Assembly (NCBI GenBank): GCA_002749535.1
Contig: MZZL01000134.1
Coordinates: 1 to 64,000 of the forward strand
Source: Apophysomyces variabilis
Lineage: Eukaryota > Mucoromycota > Mucoromycetes > Mucorales > Mucoraceae
DNA: 64,000 bases
Direction of reading: 5' to 3'
A model generated the notes under the pieces. That model was given only the letters and a program-made list of their open reading frames with translations. It had not been told where the DNA came from and made no database searches. The translations under genes and the position numbers were made by a program. Positions 22,210 to 34,532 of the stretch are shown here, in pieces (the first letter of the stretch is position 1; each line of letters begins with the position of its first letter).

Positions 22210-24156
22210 ATGAATATGCTAACCAATCGGATCTGGCTTGCACAACCATCGCCACCTCTTTGTGATTCACCACTCCTATGCCTTCCCAAAGAACTGCTTC
22301 TCGAAATCATATCCAATGTTGCGGTCTCCTCCGTTTCCTCATCTCAACTCTATCCTACCGCATTAATCGAACTTTCAAAATGTTGTCGATATATCTACCA
22401 TCTTATCCATCGCGATCCTTGGCGCCTTTCAACCCTTTGGTCCCGTGCATTTCATGTTCGCTTTGACACTCGTGCCATCTATCGCCGTCAGCTGCATCTG
22501 CAATTGGATTGGCAATCCGTCCTAGCTCGCCGCTGCAGGGCCCTGTACACCTGTCGGTCTTTTGTGGAGAATCCCTCCAATATTAATCTACTGGACGCCA
22601 TTGATTGGGAAGTTATCTGGGATATGCTCACTGAACATGGTACGTACCAGAATCCTACAACAACCAAAAAAAAAAATCAGGCCATCTCTCCGATCTCACC
22701 TCCTCTTGAATTTCGTTCTTTGTGCTTTTATTGCTATTGTATCTTTGTAATGGATAGATCTGCTCAATATACCCATTCTTCTTCATTACCATGTTCACTC
22801 AGCCGCCGGAATCGCCTTCCAATTGGGTAGCTTTCGTGATCGCGAGATCTATCCAGTCGTCCTACCTATTTTGTCATTGCTCGTCAATTATGGTAAGAAC
22901 CCTTCGTTTATTCCCAAAAACCTTCTCTACGGACTATTTTTTTCTGTGTTCCTGGAACTTAAAATATTTTGTGGGCTCTTTTAGATTTCAGCATCACGAG
23001 GTTCTTTGCGTCTGAGCAGCCCACTCAAATCGTATCCAACGAACTAAGTCAGTTCGCCTATGAGTTCGAAGCAGACGCTCTTATCAACAAACACATTCCC
23101 CAACAGCAGGCATTTCCTTCATGGTCCATTCAAACCCCCGAGTCTCTTGCATTCTACCCCGCGCAAGACCCTCTTAAATCTGCGCTCCATTTGTTTTTCA
23201 CCACCGTGTTTGCACGTCATCCATCCCTTCATCAAGCCATTCCAGGATGTGTCCCCATTCCTTTGTTTAGCTTCCAATCCGACATGTTCGATGTCGAATT
23301 CCTGAGACGATACGAACGTGATCTCTTCTTCGCCAGTCTTCGGGAGTCGCGTACCGGTTGGAAAGAAAAACACCATCACTTCAGTCCCCTGCCTTGTCCC
23401 CGGAAACGCAAAAATATCTATGCCGATACAGGATTTGCTTCTGCCAGTCATTTTGTCAGCGAAGCCCACCGCATTGAAGGTGACTGGATGGGGTATTATT
23501 CCTTCCTTGACCCAGACGAATCGTTGAACTTGACTGAGAACTGGTTTGATGGACCCATGCGAATCACGCTGCGCATCATTCCACTGGAAGAACCGTCTAA
23601 TTCCACTACTTCTTCTTCTTCTTCTTCTTCTGCATCATCATCACCATCGTCCTCTTCATCATTATCATTAACATCATCCTCATCATCTACTTCTACTTTC
23701 TCTTCTTCTTCTTCATGGTTCTCACGATGGCAGGAAACCGTACCCCCGTCAGAATCTCGAAAACGCCGAAAACTTACAAATAAACGACAAGCTACTAATC
23801 AATTCCCAAGTGCATATCTGCGGACCTGCCCACTCACTCGATTTGAAGGCTCTGGCGTGGATAATCTCGGATCATTTACGGTGACCGGTTTGATCGATGA
23901 TACTGAAGACGGTCGTGTCACATGGGAAAAAACCTACATCGACTCTGGTGAAACATGGGAATACAGTGGCCGATTCATCTGGCCCATGGGTCTTTGTGGT
24001 CGATGGGGTGATGAAGCCTACAGTGGTCCATGGTGGATGTGGAAAGTTTCTGATAATGAAACTGCCGCAACGAACTCTTCCTCATCCTCTTCCTCCTCTT
24101 CTTCTTCCTCGACTAACCAAACTCCTTCCCATTCCAATGCTTCCTCCATAAAATGA
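22210..24156 (+). CDS. F-box protein with serine-repeat insert
   Basis: Likely substrate receptor of an SCF (Skp1-Cullin-F-box) ubiquitin ligase. Three exons, 22210-22639, 22758-22892 and 22985-24156, give 578 residues. The F-box lies near the N-terminus (about residues 22-65: LCLPKELLLEIISNV, then ELSKCCRYIYHLI and DPWRLSTLW). The C-terminal part has a beta-rich module (GSFTVTGLIDD, GRVTWEKTY, WEYSGRFIWPMGLCGRWG) of the kind found in fungal F-box proteins that end in a lipocalin-like fold; that comparison is from memory of the family. A nearly pure Ser tract (about residues 398-434, encoded at 23610-23720) and a second one near the C-terminus (about 553-563) are low-complexity inserts. The target is unknown. 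Confidence 0.85.
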
Positions 24157-24896
24157 ATTCTTTTTTCTTTTGTAATTTTAATAATTTTTCTTCTCTTTGT
24201 TTTTGTTTTTCCTTTTCAAAACGTAACATGTGCACAAACTCTTTTTCTTATTATTGTTTCCTCACTCAAAATTAAAAAAAAAACTGTAAAAAAGGGAAAA
24301 TGGACGCGGGGCCCAAGTTTCTACAATGATGGCGAAGCTTCATTCGGATAAGCCGATCCGATGAGAAAGGTTAAGTTCGGTCTCAGAATATCCGACCCGG
24401 ACCTGAGCAGCACTTGTCCGTGGGATTAACGCCCGCTCCTGCTCCCCATACTAAGATTCCCCCTCTTCTAGCATCCATTTGAAAGGTAAATGATTCCATC
24501 CATTGATACGAATTAGAGAAGAAAGAACAGCGGCTAGTAGATGGATGCATTCGATACGGGCGGATAACCTGTTGCTTCGATTAAAACAAAAAAAAAGCCT
24601 TTGCGAAAACGACATGAATGCTAAGAATTATCAATACAGAAGAGAAAAAGAAACAGAATCGGGATCCAGAAACAATCATGAGGCAACTTATCGACCTGGA
24701 TCAGCAAAGAAAATGAACGGTTGAAAAGCAAAAAACGCATTAAAAAAGCAATAGTCGTATTTACAGCAATCCGTCATGTATACCGTTGCGATGTATTCCC
24801 ATCCGCTGCAAGCTGTTCTTTCTGGGATTTTTTTTTATTTGCTGAATGAAAAACTAAAATTCTTTTTTTTATTTGCTCAATTTTTACAAAGCTCCA
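24157..24896. promoter_or_regulatory. Intergenic, GC-richer block upstream of eL32
   Basis: This stretch holds the 3' flank of the F-box gene and the eL32 promoter. A GC-richer block at about 24300-24475 stands out from the AT-rich surroundings and contains short inverted segments (for example CGGATAAGCCGATCCG). It could be a promoter island or a small RNA gene; I could not match it to a known RNA. The plus-strand open frame at 24503-24724 looks non-coding. Confidence 0.4.
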
Positions 24897-25411
24897 ATGG
24901 TCACTCCTGCCGTGAAGCACAACATTGTGAAGAAGCGTCGCGCTACTTTCAAGCGTCACCAGTCGGATCGCTTCATGCGTGTCGGTGTATGTATTTAGGG
25001 ATGAAAAAAAGGGAAGGACAGAGAGAAAACGCGGGCGGATGGGAAAATGGCACTATTGTCTTTGCAAGATGTATTGACAGTGAGTGTGCGATATGTTTTA
25101 TATAGGAATCCTGGAGAAAGCCCAAGGGTATCGATAACCGTATGCGCAGACGCTTCAAGGGTACCGCTCCCATGCCCAAGATCGGTTACGGTTCGGCCAA
25201 GAAGACCCGTCACTTGTTGCCCAACGGTTTCCGCAAGATCACCGTCTCCAATGTCCGTGAGCTTGATCTTTTATTGATGCACAACCGCACCTACGCTGCT
25301 GAGATTGCCCACAACGTCTCCTCCAAGAAGCGTGTCGGTATCCTTGAACGTGCTGCCCAATTGAACGTCAAGGTCATCAACGCTGGTGCTCGTCTCAGAT
25401 CCCAGGAGTAA
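24897..25411 (+). CDS. RPL32: Ribosomal protein eL32
   Basis: Component of the large cytosolic ribosomal subunit. Two exons, 24897-24986 and 25106-25411, give 131 residues, the normal length. The sequence follows the eL32 pattern throughout: [53 protein letters not shown], and the C-terminal [14 protein letters not shown]. The donor is GTATGT after VG. The start is the first ATG after a T-rich leader, and no upstream in-frame ATG exists. High confidence. Confidence 0.97.
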
Positions 25412-27500
25412 ATAAAAAAGACAATTTCATAAAAACAGAAATAAACAACTCCGTTCTCTCTGCTTCATCTTTTCATTAGCAAAGAAAAGGAAAACAACAA
25501 GTGATTGCATTTATCCTCCCAATGAAATTTAAAGGGTCGTATGGATGTATCTCTTCTTGCATAAAGCAATCTAGTGCAAACGATCGAGTTCTGGATTCTA
25601 AGCTAGTCTTCCAAGAGTTTGATCGACTTAACATGGAGCTTTGCCAGCTATGGGTTAACTCAGTTGAGTCATGCAACAATACATAGGTGTTGTGCTCAAG
25701 TTTCAAAGTTACATTTTTAACTGTGGTTCTGTCGATGGCCAGCTACATTGAGAACCGCCTTCTCTGCTTCCAAAAATGGTAGACCTGTCGTGCTATGATT
25801 GTTGTTGTTGTTCTATACCGATTTCCTTGTGTTCACTAGTGCATCCAATGCCTACTATCCGATAAATAAACTGTGAGATACGACTAAGCCGGTTGAAATA
25901 GTTTGCATTGGATGGGGTTCCTCTCCTCACTTCCCCCCGATCTTCCCCTAGATCTGTATGAACCAGAATTTAGTATGCTCCTCCATTGTCGACACACATA
26001 CCACCAAAAAAGAAAACGAAAGAGACGGAATCTAGACATTACAAAAGTAATTAGGGGGATCTAATTCTTAGGCTATGGATCATGTACAATGACACTAGAA
26101 AATCTGATGCGGATGGTATAGCGACATTTGTAGCTATTTGTTCGACGTTGGCAAAGTAAAGTTTCTCTACCATTAAAATAAAATGTAACCTTGTTTGCAT
26201 CAAAAAAAAAAAAAAGGTTGCAAGTCATTCATAGTCATGTTCTAGCCATAAAACGCCCTCAAACTCTCACGTTTCTTTGACTGATAACGTTGTGCAATAA
26301 GAAAAAAAAAGGTTCTATTTTTCTCAATGTCTCTTTCTCTATATACCGCGAAAAATAATTGGGTCCCTCAACGCTTAAAGAAAAAAAAATACTTTACAAA
26401 CAAAGGATAATATCCAACTTTATTGCGTGAAACACATGTACAAGTCTACCCAAATATAGATGCTAGAACCGATGGCTCTTTCTCTGTCTCTTTCTGTTTC
26501 TTTCACTTTTCTCTGATCCTTCTCTTTTTCTCTTTGCAGAGACAATCTTTTTAGGCATTAGAGTAAACGCTAGAAAACCTGAGGACGAACATGTTGTAGG
26601 GATTTGCAACAATATTTCGAATGTTAAAAACCTGATGTTGTTTACAATGTTGTTGAACGATGCTTCACGTTGCACTACTTGCAGGATTTTCAGCATTTGC
26701 CAACTTGCACATGATATATGTTTTTTATTAGACAATGTGTACTTCATTCGAAAAAGGGAAAGGAAAATAAAAAAAATGCTTTTATTCCTATCTTTCAACA
26801 GGAAACTAACGGCCTTGCATTGTAAATCACTGACTTCTTACTTCTTTTCCTTGTGTATCATGGTTTATTCCCTGAATGGTAGCATTCATTTAAATGGAAA
26901 AGAAAAGGGCTCTTGTCAGGGCATGAGAAGAAAGGCTTTACCTTGAATCAGCAATACAAAATGGACGCACATTGCATTAAATGGATCATCGATAGCAAAA
27001 AAAGTATACACCCAACCCAGGTTAGCGTTTTCCTCCATTACACTGCGGATAGTTCCCTAAAGTAGCATTGGATCTGAAGGGACAATGGGTTTGGGACCCC
27101 AAAAATAAAATAAAAATCTGGCATGCATCAATATTTACAATTTTTTTTAACCTTGTTAGAGAAGCGAGTCTACATTTACGCTATTTTTTTTTTGTTGGCC
27201 TGCGCCATAACACAAAGGGAAAACAGGAGGTTCTTAACCTGTTGCGCAGTTCACTTCCAAGAATTTCCCATACATTCAGTCCACTCTTACTTCCATGTTC
27301 TAGCTCACTCCATGAACAAGTAGGAAGGAAAAAAGAAAACATTCATGCAAGATAGGCCATGCTGTGCTACCCAATCGCAAAAGATAGATGCGAGTCTGAA
27401 CAGGCTTTTGGATTTTCCTAGTTTACTAGGCATCATTTTCTTTTTGCTTTATTATTTTTTTTAACTATGCATATGTTATAAAGGTTGATAAAAACTTTTG
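25412..27500. other. Long AT-rich spacer, nothing recognised
   Basis: About 2.1 kb between eL32 and the convergent TEX261-like gene. Open frames of 60-110 codons occur on both strands (for example 26463-26798 minus and 27068-27355 plus). They are low-complexity, show no family resemblance and lack splice-supported extensions. Poly(A) runs occur at about 26203-26215 and 26380-26390. Confidence 0.5.
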
Positions 27501-28533
27501 TTACGCAGCTTTTCGGTTTTGTATGTTTCTAGGGATATAATGCGATCGTGTGCTAGAGGCTATACCAAAGGACGAGGAAGAGGATGTATCCGTTGGCGGG
27601 GTTGGTTGATAGGTGGAAGGCAGTGGTTCCTGGGTTTTCCTACCAAACACACCAAATAAGGTCTTGAAGAGACTGTTTCTGTTTTGAGAAGAGATGTTGT
27701 CCACTGCATTAGGATCTAGATATGCCACCCAAGAAAGAAAGAAAAAGAAAAACAAAGACCGTTCATTATTCCGCAGGTCATCTAAACACGAATGGATAAT
27801 ACAAACCACTAAGCGGGAGTGCATTGTCGTTGGCACTCAGACTGATGAAATAGGTGAATGGAATCAGCCAGACACAGATGCCAAAGAACGCAGCAATATC
27901 CATAAAGGGTCGATAATGACTTGTAAAATAACGGAACCATAGGAAATGATCTATAAACACGAGGACTTTTTCAAGAACATAAAGTGAATCCCTTGTTCTG
28001 CTGATATCCTCATAGACACACACACACACTCTCTCTCTCTCTCACTCTCTCTCTCTCTCTCTCTTCTTTTCGCATGAAATCCTCCAACTGATTCTTACAA
28101 CAACTGCTCACAAAGGGAATACTTGTCAGACTGATGAATGGAAACGTCTGGAGGTTGGTACTATAGACACAATGGCAAAATACGGAAAAGGCGAGTAACA
28201 GGAACGGAAGGCGATCAACAATCCATAACAGTACATGGATCGCAATGACAGTCTGACCAGGATATATTAGCCAACTTTTTGTAAATATCTCACATTCACG
28301 TCGGAATTGATCTTACTGCTGTCATGGTTTTGATCACTTTCTTTGTATAAACCGTATATTCTTCCACCAGTTCTGCTAGGTAGTACAACCCACATGCTGA
28401 TAGAGGAAGGCGCATTGGAAGTTGTTCAGGGTTATTCACGTCAAACCATCAGTAAGTTTTTACCTAAACTGAGCACCAGAAAACAAAACGCCAACGCCGA
28501 TGCGCCATAGGCTACTAGATGAAGGAATGTCAT
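27501..28533 (-). CDS. TEX261/SVP26 family ER-Golgi membrane protein
   Basis: Small polytopic membrane protein of the TEX261 / yeast Svp26 (Erv26) family, which acts as a COPII cargo adaptor retaining or exporting type II membrane proteins at the early Golgi. Five exons on the minus strand: 28464-28533, 28317-28396, 28099-28252, 27807-27965 and 27501-27715, totalling 225 residues. Recognisable blocks are the N-terminal helix (YGASALAFCFLVLSL), ACGLYYLAELVEEY, HVLLWIVDRLPFLLLAFSVF, TFPFISLTSIPF and VFIDHFLWFRYF. The last exon is a polar Ser/Thr/Pro tail, typical of fungal members. The intron at 27966-28098 carries a CA/CT microsatellite. Coding sums are in frame. Confidence 0.9.
28017..28068. 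repeat. (CA)n-(CT)n microsatellite in intron
   Basis: A run of ACACAC then CTCTCT, interrupted by single CTCA steps, lies wholly inside the third intron of the TEX261-like gene and accounts for that intron's larger size of 133 bases. Confidence 0.9.
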
Positions 28534-28837
28534 GACCAATATGGTTCGCGGGTTCGGGATCAGCCCAAACGCGTGAAAACCACACTGGTCCTGCCGGAAC
28601 CAGTGGCGGAAATCGAAAAAGAAACTCCGCACGACGATCTTTCACTCTATATCCAAGTCTATTGAACGGCATCATTTCATAAAAATAATATAGGATTAAT
28701 TCTGTCTAGGCGTTGTATAAGAAAATGAAAAACGCTTTGATGTTTAATTCATGATGTAGAAAAGAAAAAGAGAATAGACTCTAAGCTAAAGTCTAATCGA
28801 AAAAAACGGAAATGATTTTATTTTATTGCTCTTTCTT
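28534..28837. other. Short spacer between TEX261-like and CCT8 genes
   Basis: Both neighbours are on the minus strand. This 304-base stretch holds the TEX261-like promoter and the CCT8 3' end. No further gene was seen. Confidence 0.5.
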
Positions 28838-30933
28838 TTAGTCTTCGTCCCAATGACCCTGCTTCTTCGGAGGTTTTGGTCCACCTGCTGGTTTAGACAT
28901 GATGATCTATCATTTCATGGTTAATAACTTCATACAAAAAGAGGAAAAAAGAAATACGCCCAAATTTTCTTCTTTTCCTTACCTGATCAACACGGAGTAC
29001 AGTAATGGCAGTATCTGCGGCCAACTTGATAGCCCAGTATTTAGCAGTAAAAGTATCCAAAACACCGGCCTTGACAGCATCCAAAGTTCCATCATTCTCG
29101 TTCTAATGGACGCAGATATTCATCAGTTTACCATATCCTTGGTTTTCATCCCTCTGCATGCGCAAAGGTGTTTCTGTGCATACCTCAACATCAACACCAA
29201 TGTTTCCGCCGTTCTCGCTTTCTTGATAATGGGCCGCATACAGACGGGATAAAACAGCAGTGGCATCCATACCAGCATTTTCACACAAGGTTCTAGGGAT
29301 GACTTCCAATGCTTCTGCAAACTTCTTCATGGCATGCTGGTTCAATCCAGGTGTCTTTGCTGCAAGTGCCTGCAAACGCTTATTCAACTCCATTTCGGAT
29401 GCACCTGCACCTGCAAGCAGACGACCGTCGCGTGTCAAAGCCTTAATGACGTTCACACCATCATCCACTGCACGTTCAATATCGTCCATATGGTTTTGGG
29501 TGGCACCACGGATCACGATGGTCGTAGTTCGCGATTGTCCCTCGGCTTCCTGACGGAAGACGGTTACTCGATCACTACCAATCTCAACTGTCTCGACCAC
29601 ATCACAGTATCCCATTTCTTCTGCCATAGGAGCACCCAGGCGGGCCAATGCAGTGGCACCAACCACTCGGCAAAGACGTCGAATATCGAATTTAGAAAGA
29701 ACCTTGACGGCCATGATATTGAAACGATTCAAATAGTGCAAGGCAAGTTCACCGATACCTGCTCCAGTAACAACCACCTTGACACCAGCATCTGCCAATT
29801 CTTGGAAAATCTAGGCAAGAACCATCATCAGTTTTTAACTAAGATATCCTACTCTTTCTTACCTTTTCCATGTGCTTTTCTTCATCTTTGCTAAAGTTAA
29901 GCATTTCTTGTGCGTTGTGAATCAAGACAGTGCCCTTTGTTTCAGTCTGTGCAATGTCCAAAGGACAAGTGAAAACAGCCACCTTGGCCTTAGTAGCATT
30001 TTGAATGACACCTAATGCATCCTATTTAGCCTACAAAATACACAACAATCGCTTTTTCTTCCATTACCTTCAGGTTCACGACCAAAGACCATGCCTTTGA
30101 CAACTGTGGATTCGTGAATGCTTGAACCCATAACCTTGACAACTCGAATGTTATCAACATTGAAGTCCTTGGGGTTCTTAGGCATGACGTTCAAAGCAGC
30201 CTCTGACACGAGATCGCTCAGCAATTCTTCATAACCGTACTGCTTTGCGGCAATGGGCGATTTGATAGTCTTTCGAAGCTGTTCCCGAGCGTGCAGGGAC
30301 TGAACATTTTCCACGACAAGTTCTGCATCAAAAAGAAAACGTACTGTTAAGCGACCGATACCATGTTTTGTCTTCGTTTCCACCTACCTTCCAAAATAGA
30401 CAATGCGCGATCTCTTGCCAGCTCATAACCTTGGACGACTTCGGAAGGATGGAGACCTAATCGGAGGAGATGTTCGGCCTTTTGCAAAAGCTCTCCAGCA
30501 AAGACCATCACGAAGTTGGTATTGTCGCCCACTTCCATTTCTTGCTGCTGCGATGCCATCACAAGCAATTTCGCGGCAGGATGAACGACATCGAGCTCAC
30601 GAAGGATGGTGGCGGCATCGTTGGTGACAAATAATTTTTCGAGATGGTTGATGATCATTTTGTTACGGCCTTTATATGGATTCTATGTTAATAACATTTC
30701 TTCATCGGAAATGCATAAAGGATGATTTACCGTTAGGACCCATAGATGTTCTCACCACTTCGGACAGTTCATGGGTAGCTTCGATATTTCGGAGAACAGC
30801 TTCATCTACACCTTCTTGGAACTATTTCCAAGCGTTATAACGTTGTTTATGATGTGTCTAATGGTTTGCTGTGTACCTTATATCCCTCCTTGAATAGCTG
30901 AGGAAGTGTGCTCTTGGGTATGCGCAAAGCCAT
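28838..30933 (-). CDS. CCT8: Chaperonin CCT/TRiC subunit theta
   Basis: Theta subunit of the eight-membered cytosolic CCT (TRiC) chaperonin that folds actin, tubulin and many WD40 proteins with ATP. Eight exons on the minus strand (30877-30933, 30731-30821, 30388-30669, 30068-30322, 29863-30011, 29184-29810, 28983-29102, 28838-28906) give 549 residues. Chaperonin motifs seen: TSMGPNGRNKM, VTNDAATILREL, EVGDNTNFVMVFAGE, and GAGASEMELNKRL near the C-terminal ATP site. The theta-specific features are the KLFVTNDAATILREL opening and the KPAGGPKPPKK tail, which ends here in HWDED. The start at MALRIPK aligns with other theta subunits. Confidence 0.97.
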
Positions 30934-32544
30934 GTTGATCTGTACGCGTCGTTTCTGAAAGGGAAGGGCAACGTAGACCTGTCAAAGGCTTTTTACGGGC
31001 GTAAAAGTTTTGTAAAGTCCGACGAGCACGATGGAAAAACGTCATGCGCGGCTACTATATCTGGACACTGCGTCAGTTCCATATCACTTGGTCCTCACCA
31101 GGGCTCTATATGCTTCTTTAACGGACCTTTCAAACTCTTTATGAAAAAGTAGAGTGAATTTTGGATCATATTGCAGCCATTCATGAAACAAATGGGTCTT
31201 TGTTTTCAAACAGAAAGAATCGTAGGATGACGTGTCTTTAACCATGCGTACTATCGATAGAAAGGGGATTTAATGAATACAGGATATGGTAGGACACAAT
31301 TGGACTTAGAGTATGCTTACATAAGAGAAGCGCTTACTTATGTTGTGTTTAAAGCATTAAACATTCATATTACTGCCCGATAATACCTTGCGGTACCCTT
31401 GGGCATCCGGTTACAAGTATTTTAGTCTTTCATCCTTATATACGTAGATGTCTCGAGCCATGCCATTCATACAATAGCGTAGAATAGGCAAACGTGCGGT
31501 GAATAAAAAGCATAGAAAGATTACACAGTTACACTCCACATTTAACTGGCAGTAGCAGTATGCTATTACTCTAGTCGCGAGACAACACACACTATTAGAC
31601 AAACCATGCATAGAGGATAAAGACCGGGCACACAAATTATAGAAGGTTTTGGTCCTTGCGCGGAACCGTAAATTGCAAAGCGAGTTTTTGTACATGTTTT
31701 CTTCATCAATCTTAGAGCTCTCACTATTGTTTAGCAGAAAAGACACGGATTCGGGAAATAGAGAGATATAAAATATTACCTGGTCTTTGGTTAACAATAG
31801 CGCAACATTCATACTGTGGGCAGAGGACATTTTCTTGTACCGTCGATGTGTTTGAGCATTTGACAAGATAGAAACAAGGATGAACTTCCATCTTTAGAAT
31901 TGCTTATTTTATGGTCATGATATTCACGAGGAGAATAGTGTATAGTTTGATTATTGTTTTACGGTAGTAATACGTCTTGTTTTCTGTAATTTACGCTTAT
32001 CGTCTTTCTAACAGACAATCACTCAATACAGTGTGGTTGCTAAACGCAGAATCAAGCAATCGGATTGGAATCCCCCACACATAGACACATGAGAATCTGA
32101 GCAACCATTCTAGATGTCCCAAGTGTTCAGAAAAATAACCGATATTTTGCTAATAGTGTGAAAAAGCAAGTGAGACAAGCGCGTATTTTAGGTTTTTCGT
32201 CAAACCCGCTAACACACTGATAAGCTACTGTTTGTGCTACGAGTGTGCTTTACCCAATGTTTCTTCGTCACTACTTAAACCTGTACGCTGACTGTACAGT
32301 CTTTTCTGAGGGATACGATTTGTTTCAGTGTATAGTTTAAAGGAAGGCATGGTTTGTCAATCAATGCCTTGATAGAGATGCCTCTTTCCAGAGTTATCCT
32401 ATTGGTCCAACTTTATTCTCGGTTGTACACAGAGGAAGTTTTACACGGTCAGGTGCCTAGACTACCATTGACCGCATAAATGGATGGTCACTCGGGAAAA
32501 GTCATCCTACTCCTTTTTCTCTTTCGTGCCTCTTCTTTTGCACT
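30934..32544. other. Spacer with possible small minus-strand open frames
   Basis: About 1.6 kb. The minus strand has a 151-codon frame at 31411-31866 and the short frame listed separately at 31084-31245. No family was recognised. The part at 31870-32540 shows no useful frame and should carry the promoter of the deacetylase gene. Confidence 0.4.
31084..31245 (-). CDS. Possible small protein, unknown
   Basis: A 53-codon frame with coding-like composition: FHEWLQYDPKFTLLFHKEF, then VKEAYRALVRTK. A GTGAGG donor lies inside the last codons, so it could be an internal exon of a larger gene running toward 31866. No family recognised and no independent support. Confidence 0.25.
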   Translation of the reverse strand: MVKDTSSYDSFCLKTKTHLFHEWLQYDPKFTLLFHKEFERSVKEAYRALVRTK

Positions 32545-34019
32545 ATGGTTCTTGTTCCTACGATGGAAGTGATCTATTCTGACATATGTCTTTTACACAA
32601 TCCTCCGACTCAAATTCGCAACGGTACAGCGACTGTTCATCCAGGTAAAGAGAAGAAGCTATCCGTAAGAAATAATACCATCATTAAAAATGCAAGAATG
32701 GCATGGATGATATAGAATGTCCGGATCGATTGAGATCTATCAAGAAGTACATAGACGCGCATGCGGAGTTTAGTGTGTTATCTCCTCGTGATTATACCCT
32801 CGGACCAATCCTGGCTGTCCATCACTCTGATTTTCTCGATTTCCTCCAAACCATTTATAAGCAGTGGGTTGACGAAGGACTTTCAGAAGATGCTGTGATG
32901 GGTGAGGTGTTTGCTCATCCAACATTGATCCAGCACCTTGGAAACCAATGGCAGAAAAATGCTCAGACAAGCGCATCCGCAAGATTTGGCCAATATGTCT
33001 TCGATATGTCCGTATTGATCATGAAAGGTAATGCTAGATGATTTGGGACATCAAATTGATTAGCAGATGAAAACGCTTGGATTCCTAAAGTATGATCCCT
33101 TAACTCGAAATAGACACATGGACATCGACTTACGAATCGGCCCAGATCGTTTTGACAGGCGCCCATCAGCTTTTGCGGCAAGCGGAAAGCAATAAACAAC
33201 AACCCGCAAGTGTTTATGCTGTATGTCGACCACCTGGCCATCACGCAGCGGGGAATATGGCTGGAGGTATGTAGAAAAAAAAAAAGAAAGGAGAAACAGA
33301 TCAAGACCCATAGGGCTTATGTTTTATGCCATGGTTGTTTCTACTTATTCAGGCTTCTGTTTTATCAACAATGTGGCCGTGGCTGCGAGATTCTTGCAAA
33401 ACTACACGCTTCAGGATATGGACCGATTCATAGAGAAAGGAGAGTTATCTGCATCTCAAAATGATAAGAAGAAGGTCCTGATTGTCGATATTGATTACCA
33501 CCAGTTGAGTTATACTTTTCCCTATCCCACAGCCGTCATGTGTATTGAACAAATAGTTTACATTTGCGTAGTGGTAATGGCACCCAGACTATCTTTTATG
33601 ATGACGCTTCTGTTTTCTATATCTCGTTGCATTGCTCGCCCGATTATCCTTACTTCACTGGAAGCGCAGCTGAGATTGGCATTGGTCCTGGTGAAGGTTA
33701 CAACATCAATATTCCGTTGCCGAAAACTACAACTGATGCTGAATATTTAAATGCATTGAGCGGTGTATTGAATAGGCCGGATGTAGTTAAGTTTGGGGCA
33801 GAGTATGTGATTTGCTCCTTAGGTCTGGACACATGGCATGAGGACCCAATAGCTGGGATGAAATTAGAGGATTTGGCAACCTATCATCAGATGGGGAATC
33901 TCTTAAAAACGTCGGAAAGCTGCAAAGGCAGGCCTGTGTTATTCGTACAGGAAGGCGGCTATGCGGTCTCTAAGTTGGGCGAATTAGTCGGAAAAGTACT
34001 TACAGGATACCTCAATTAA
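32545..34019 (+). CDS. HDAC/acetylpolyamine amidohydrolase family deacetylase
   Basis: Zinc-dependent deacetylase of the arginase/HDAC superfamily. Exons 32545-32644, 32716-33027, 33114-33266, 33353-33503 and 33572-34019 give 387 residues, the size of single-domain acetylpolyamine amidohydrolase-like and class II proteins. Motifs: HPECPDRL (substrate entry), CRPPGHHA (general-base His pair, about residue 176), GGFCFINNVAVAA, DIDYHHGNGT (zinc ligands, about 237), HCSPDYPYFTG, SLGLDTWHEDP (zinc-binding Asp, about 321) and QEGGY (catalytic Tyr, about 367). All catalytic positions are present. Similarity to bacterial-type amidohydrolases suggests it may act on acetylated polyamines or other small amides as well as protein lysine; this is inference. 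A second possible start is at 32563. No targeting peptide is evident. Confidence 0.9.
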
Positions 34020-34532
34020 TGAGATAAACGCTAAAAACAGCTAAATACTGTCATGGTTTTGAAAGAAGATGGAAGACGAGTGAGAGAGGAATACGTCGTC
34101 CTACACAACGTCCAATGTGAAGGAGGAGATGGAGACATCATTAATAAAGGGTACAAAACCAGCAAGAAAGCTTGTCTTTTGGATGATAGAAAAACACCAG
34201 TTGATTTGAAGAGCTCTTCATACTTTATTACCTATGGATGGCATGCATGATGACGAAAACGGTCCTTTCCCCACAGTAGATGGTTTTATTCCAAGTGAAT
34301 GAAACGATCGTGGGAGACCGGCGCTTGAATTTCTTGTCTATTTCTTTCATGAATAGGCCATCCCGCTCCTTCTTTTCCACACCAGATCGATCATGCTTAC
34401 AAACATACGCCCTCTGCTTTCCCGGATATGTTTTAGACACACTGCAGTGAGTTCTCGTAAAGCATAGGAATATGCTGCTCTTCATCGAGATTGTACGGTT
34501 TTGCTGATCCTGTCCAGTTGCAGCGTCCAGCC
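34020..34532. other. Spacer between deacetylase and MoaA genes
   Basis: About 510 bases. The open frames seen on both strands (34053-34250 plus, 34228-34581 minus) have no family resemblance. It is probably the 3' flank and promoter only. Confidence 0.45.

Noticed and set aside
26463..26798. 111-codon minus-strand frame in the long spacer
   Set aside because: Low complexity, no family resemblance, no neighbouring exons.
29334..29894. 186-codon plus-strand frame
   Set aside because: It is the antisense of the long CCT8 exon.
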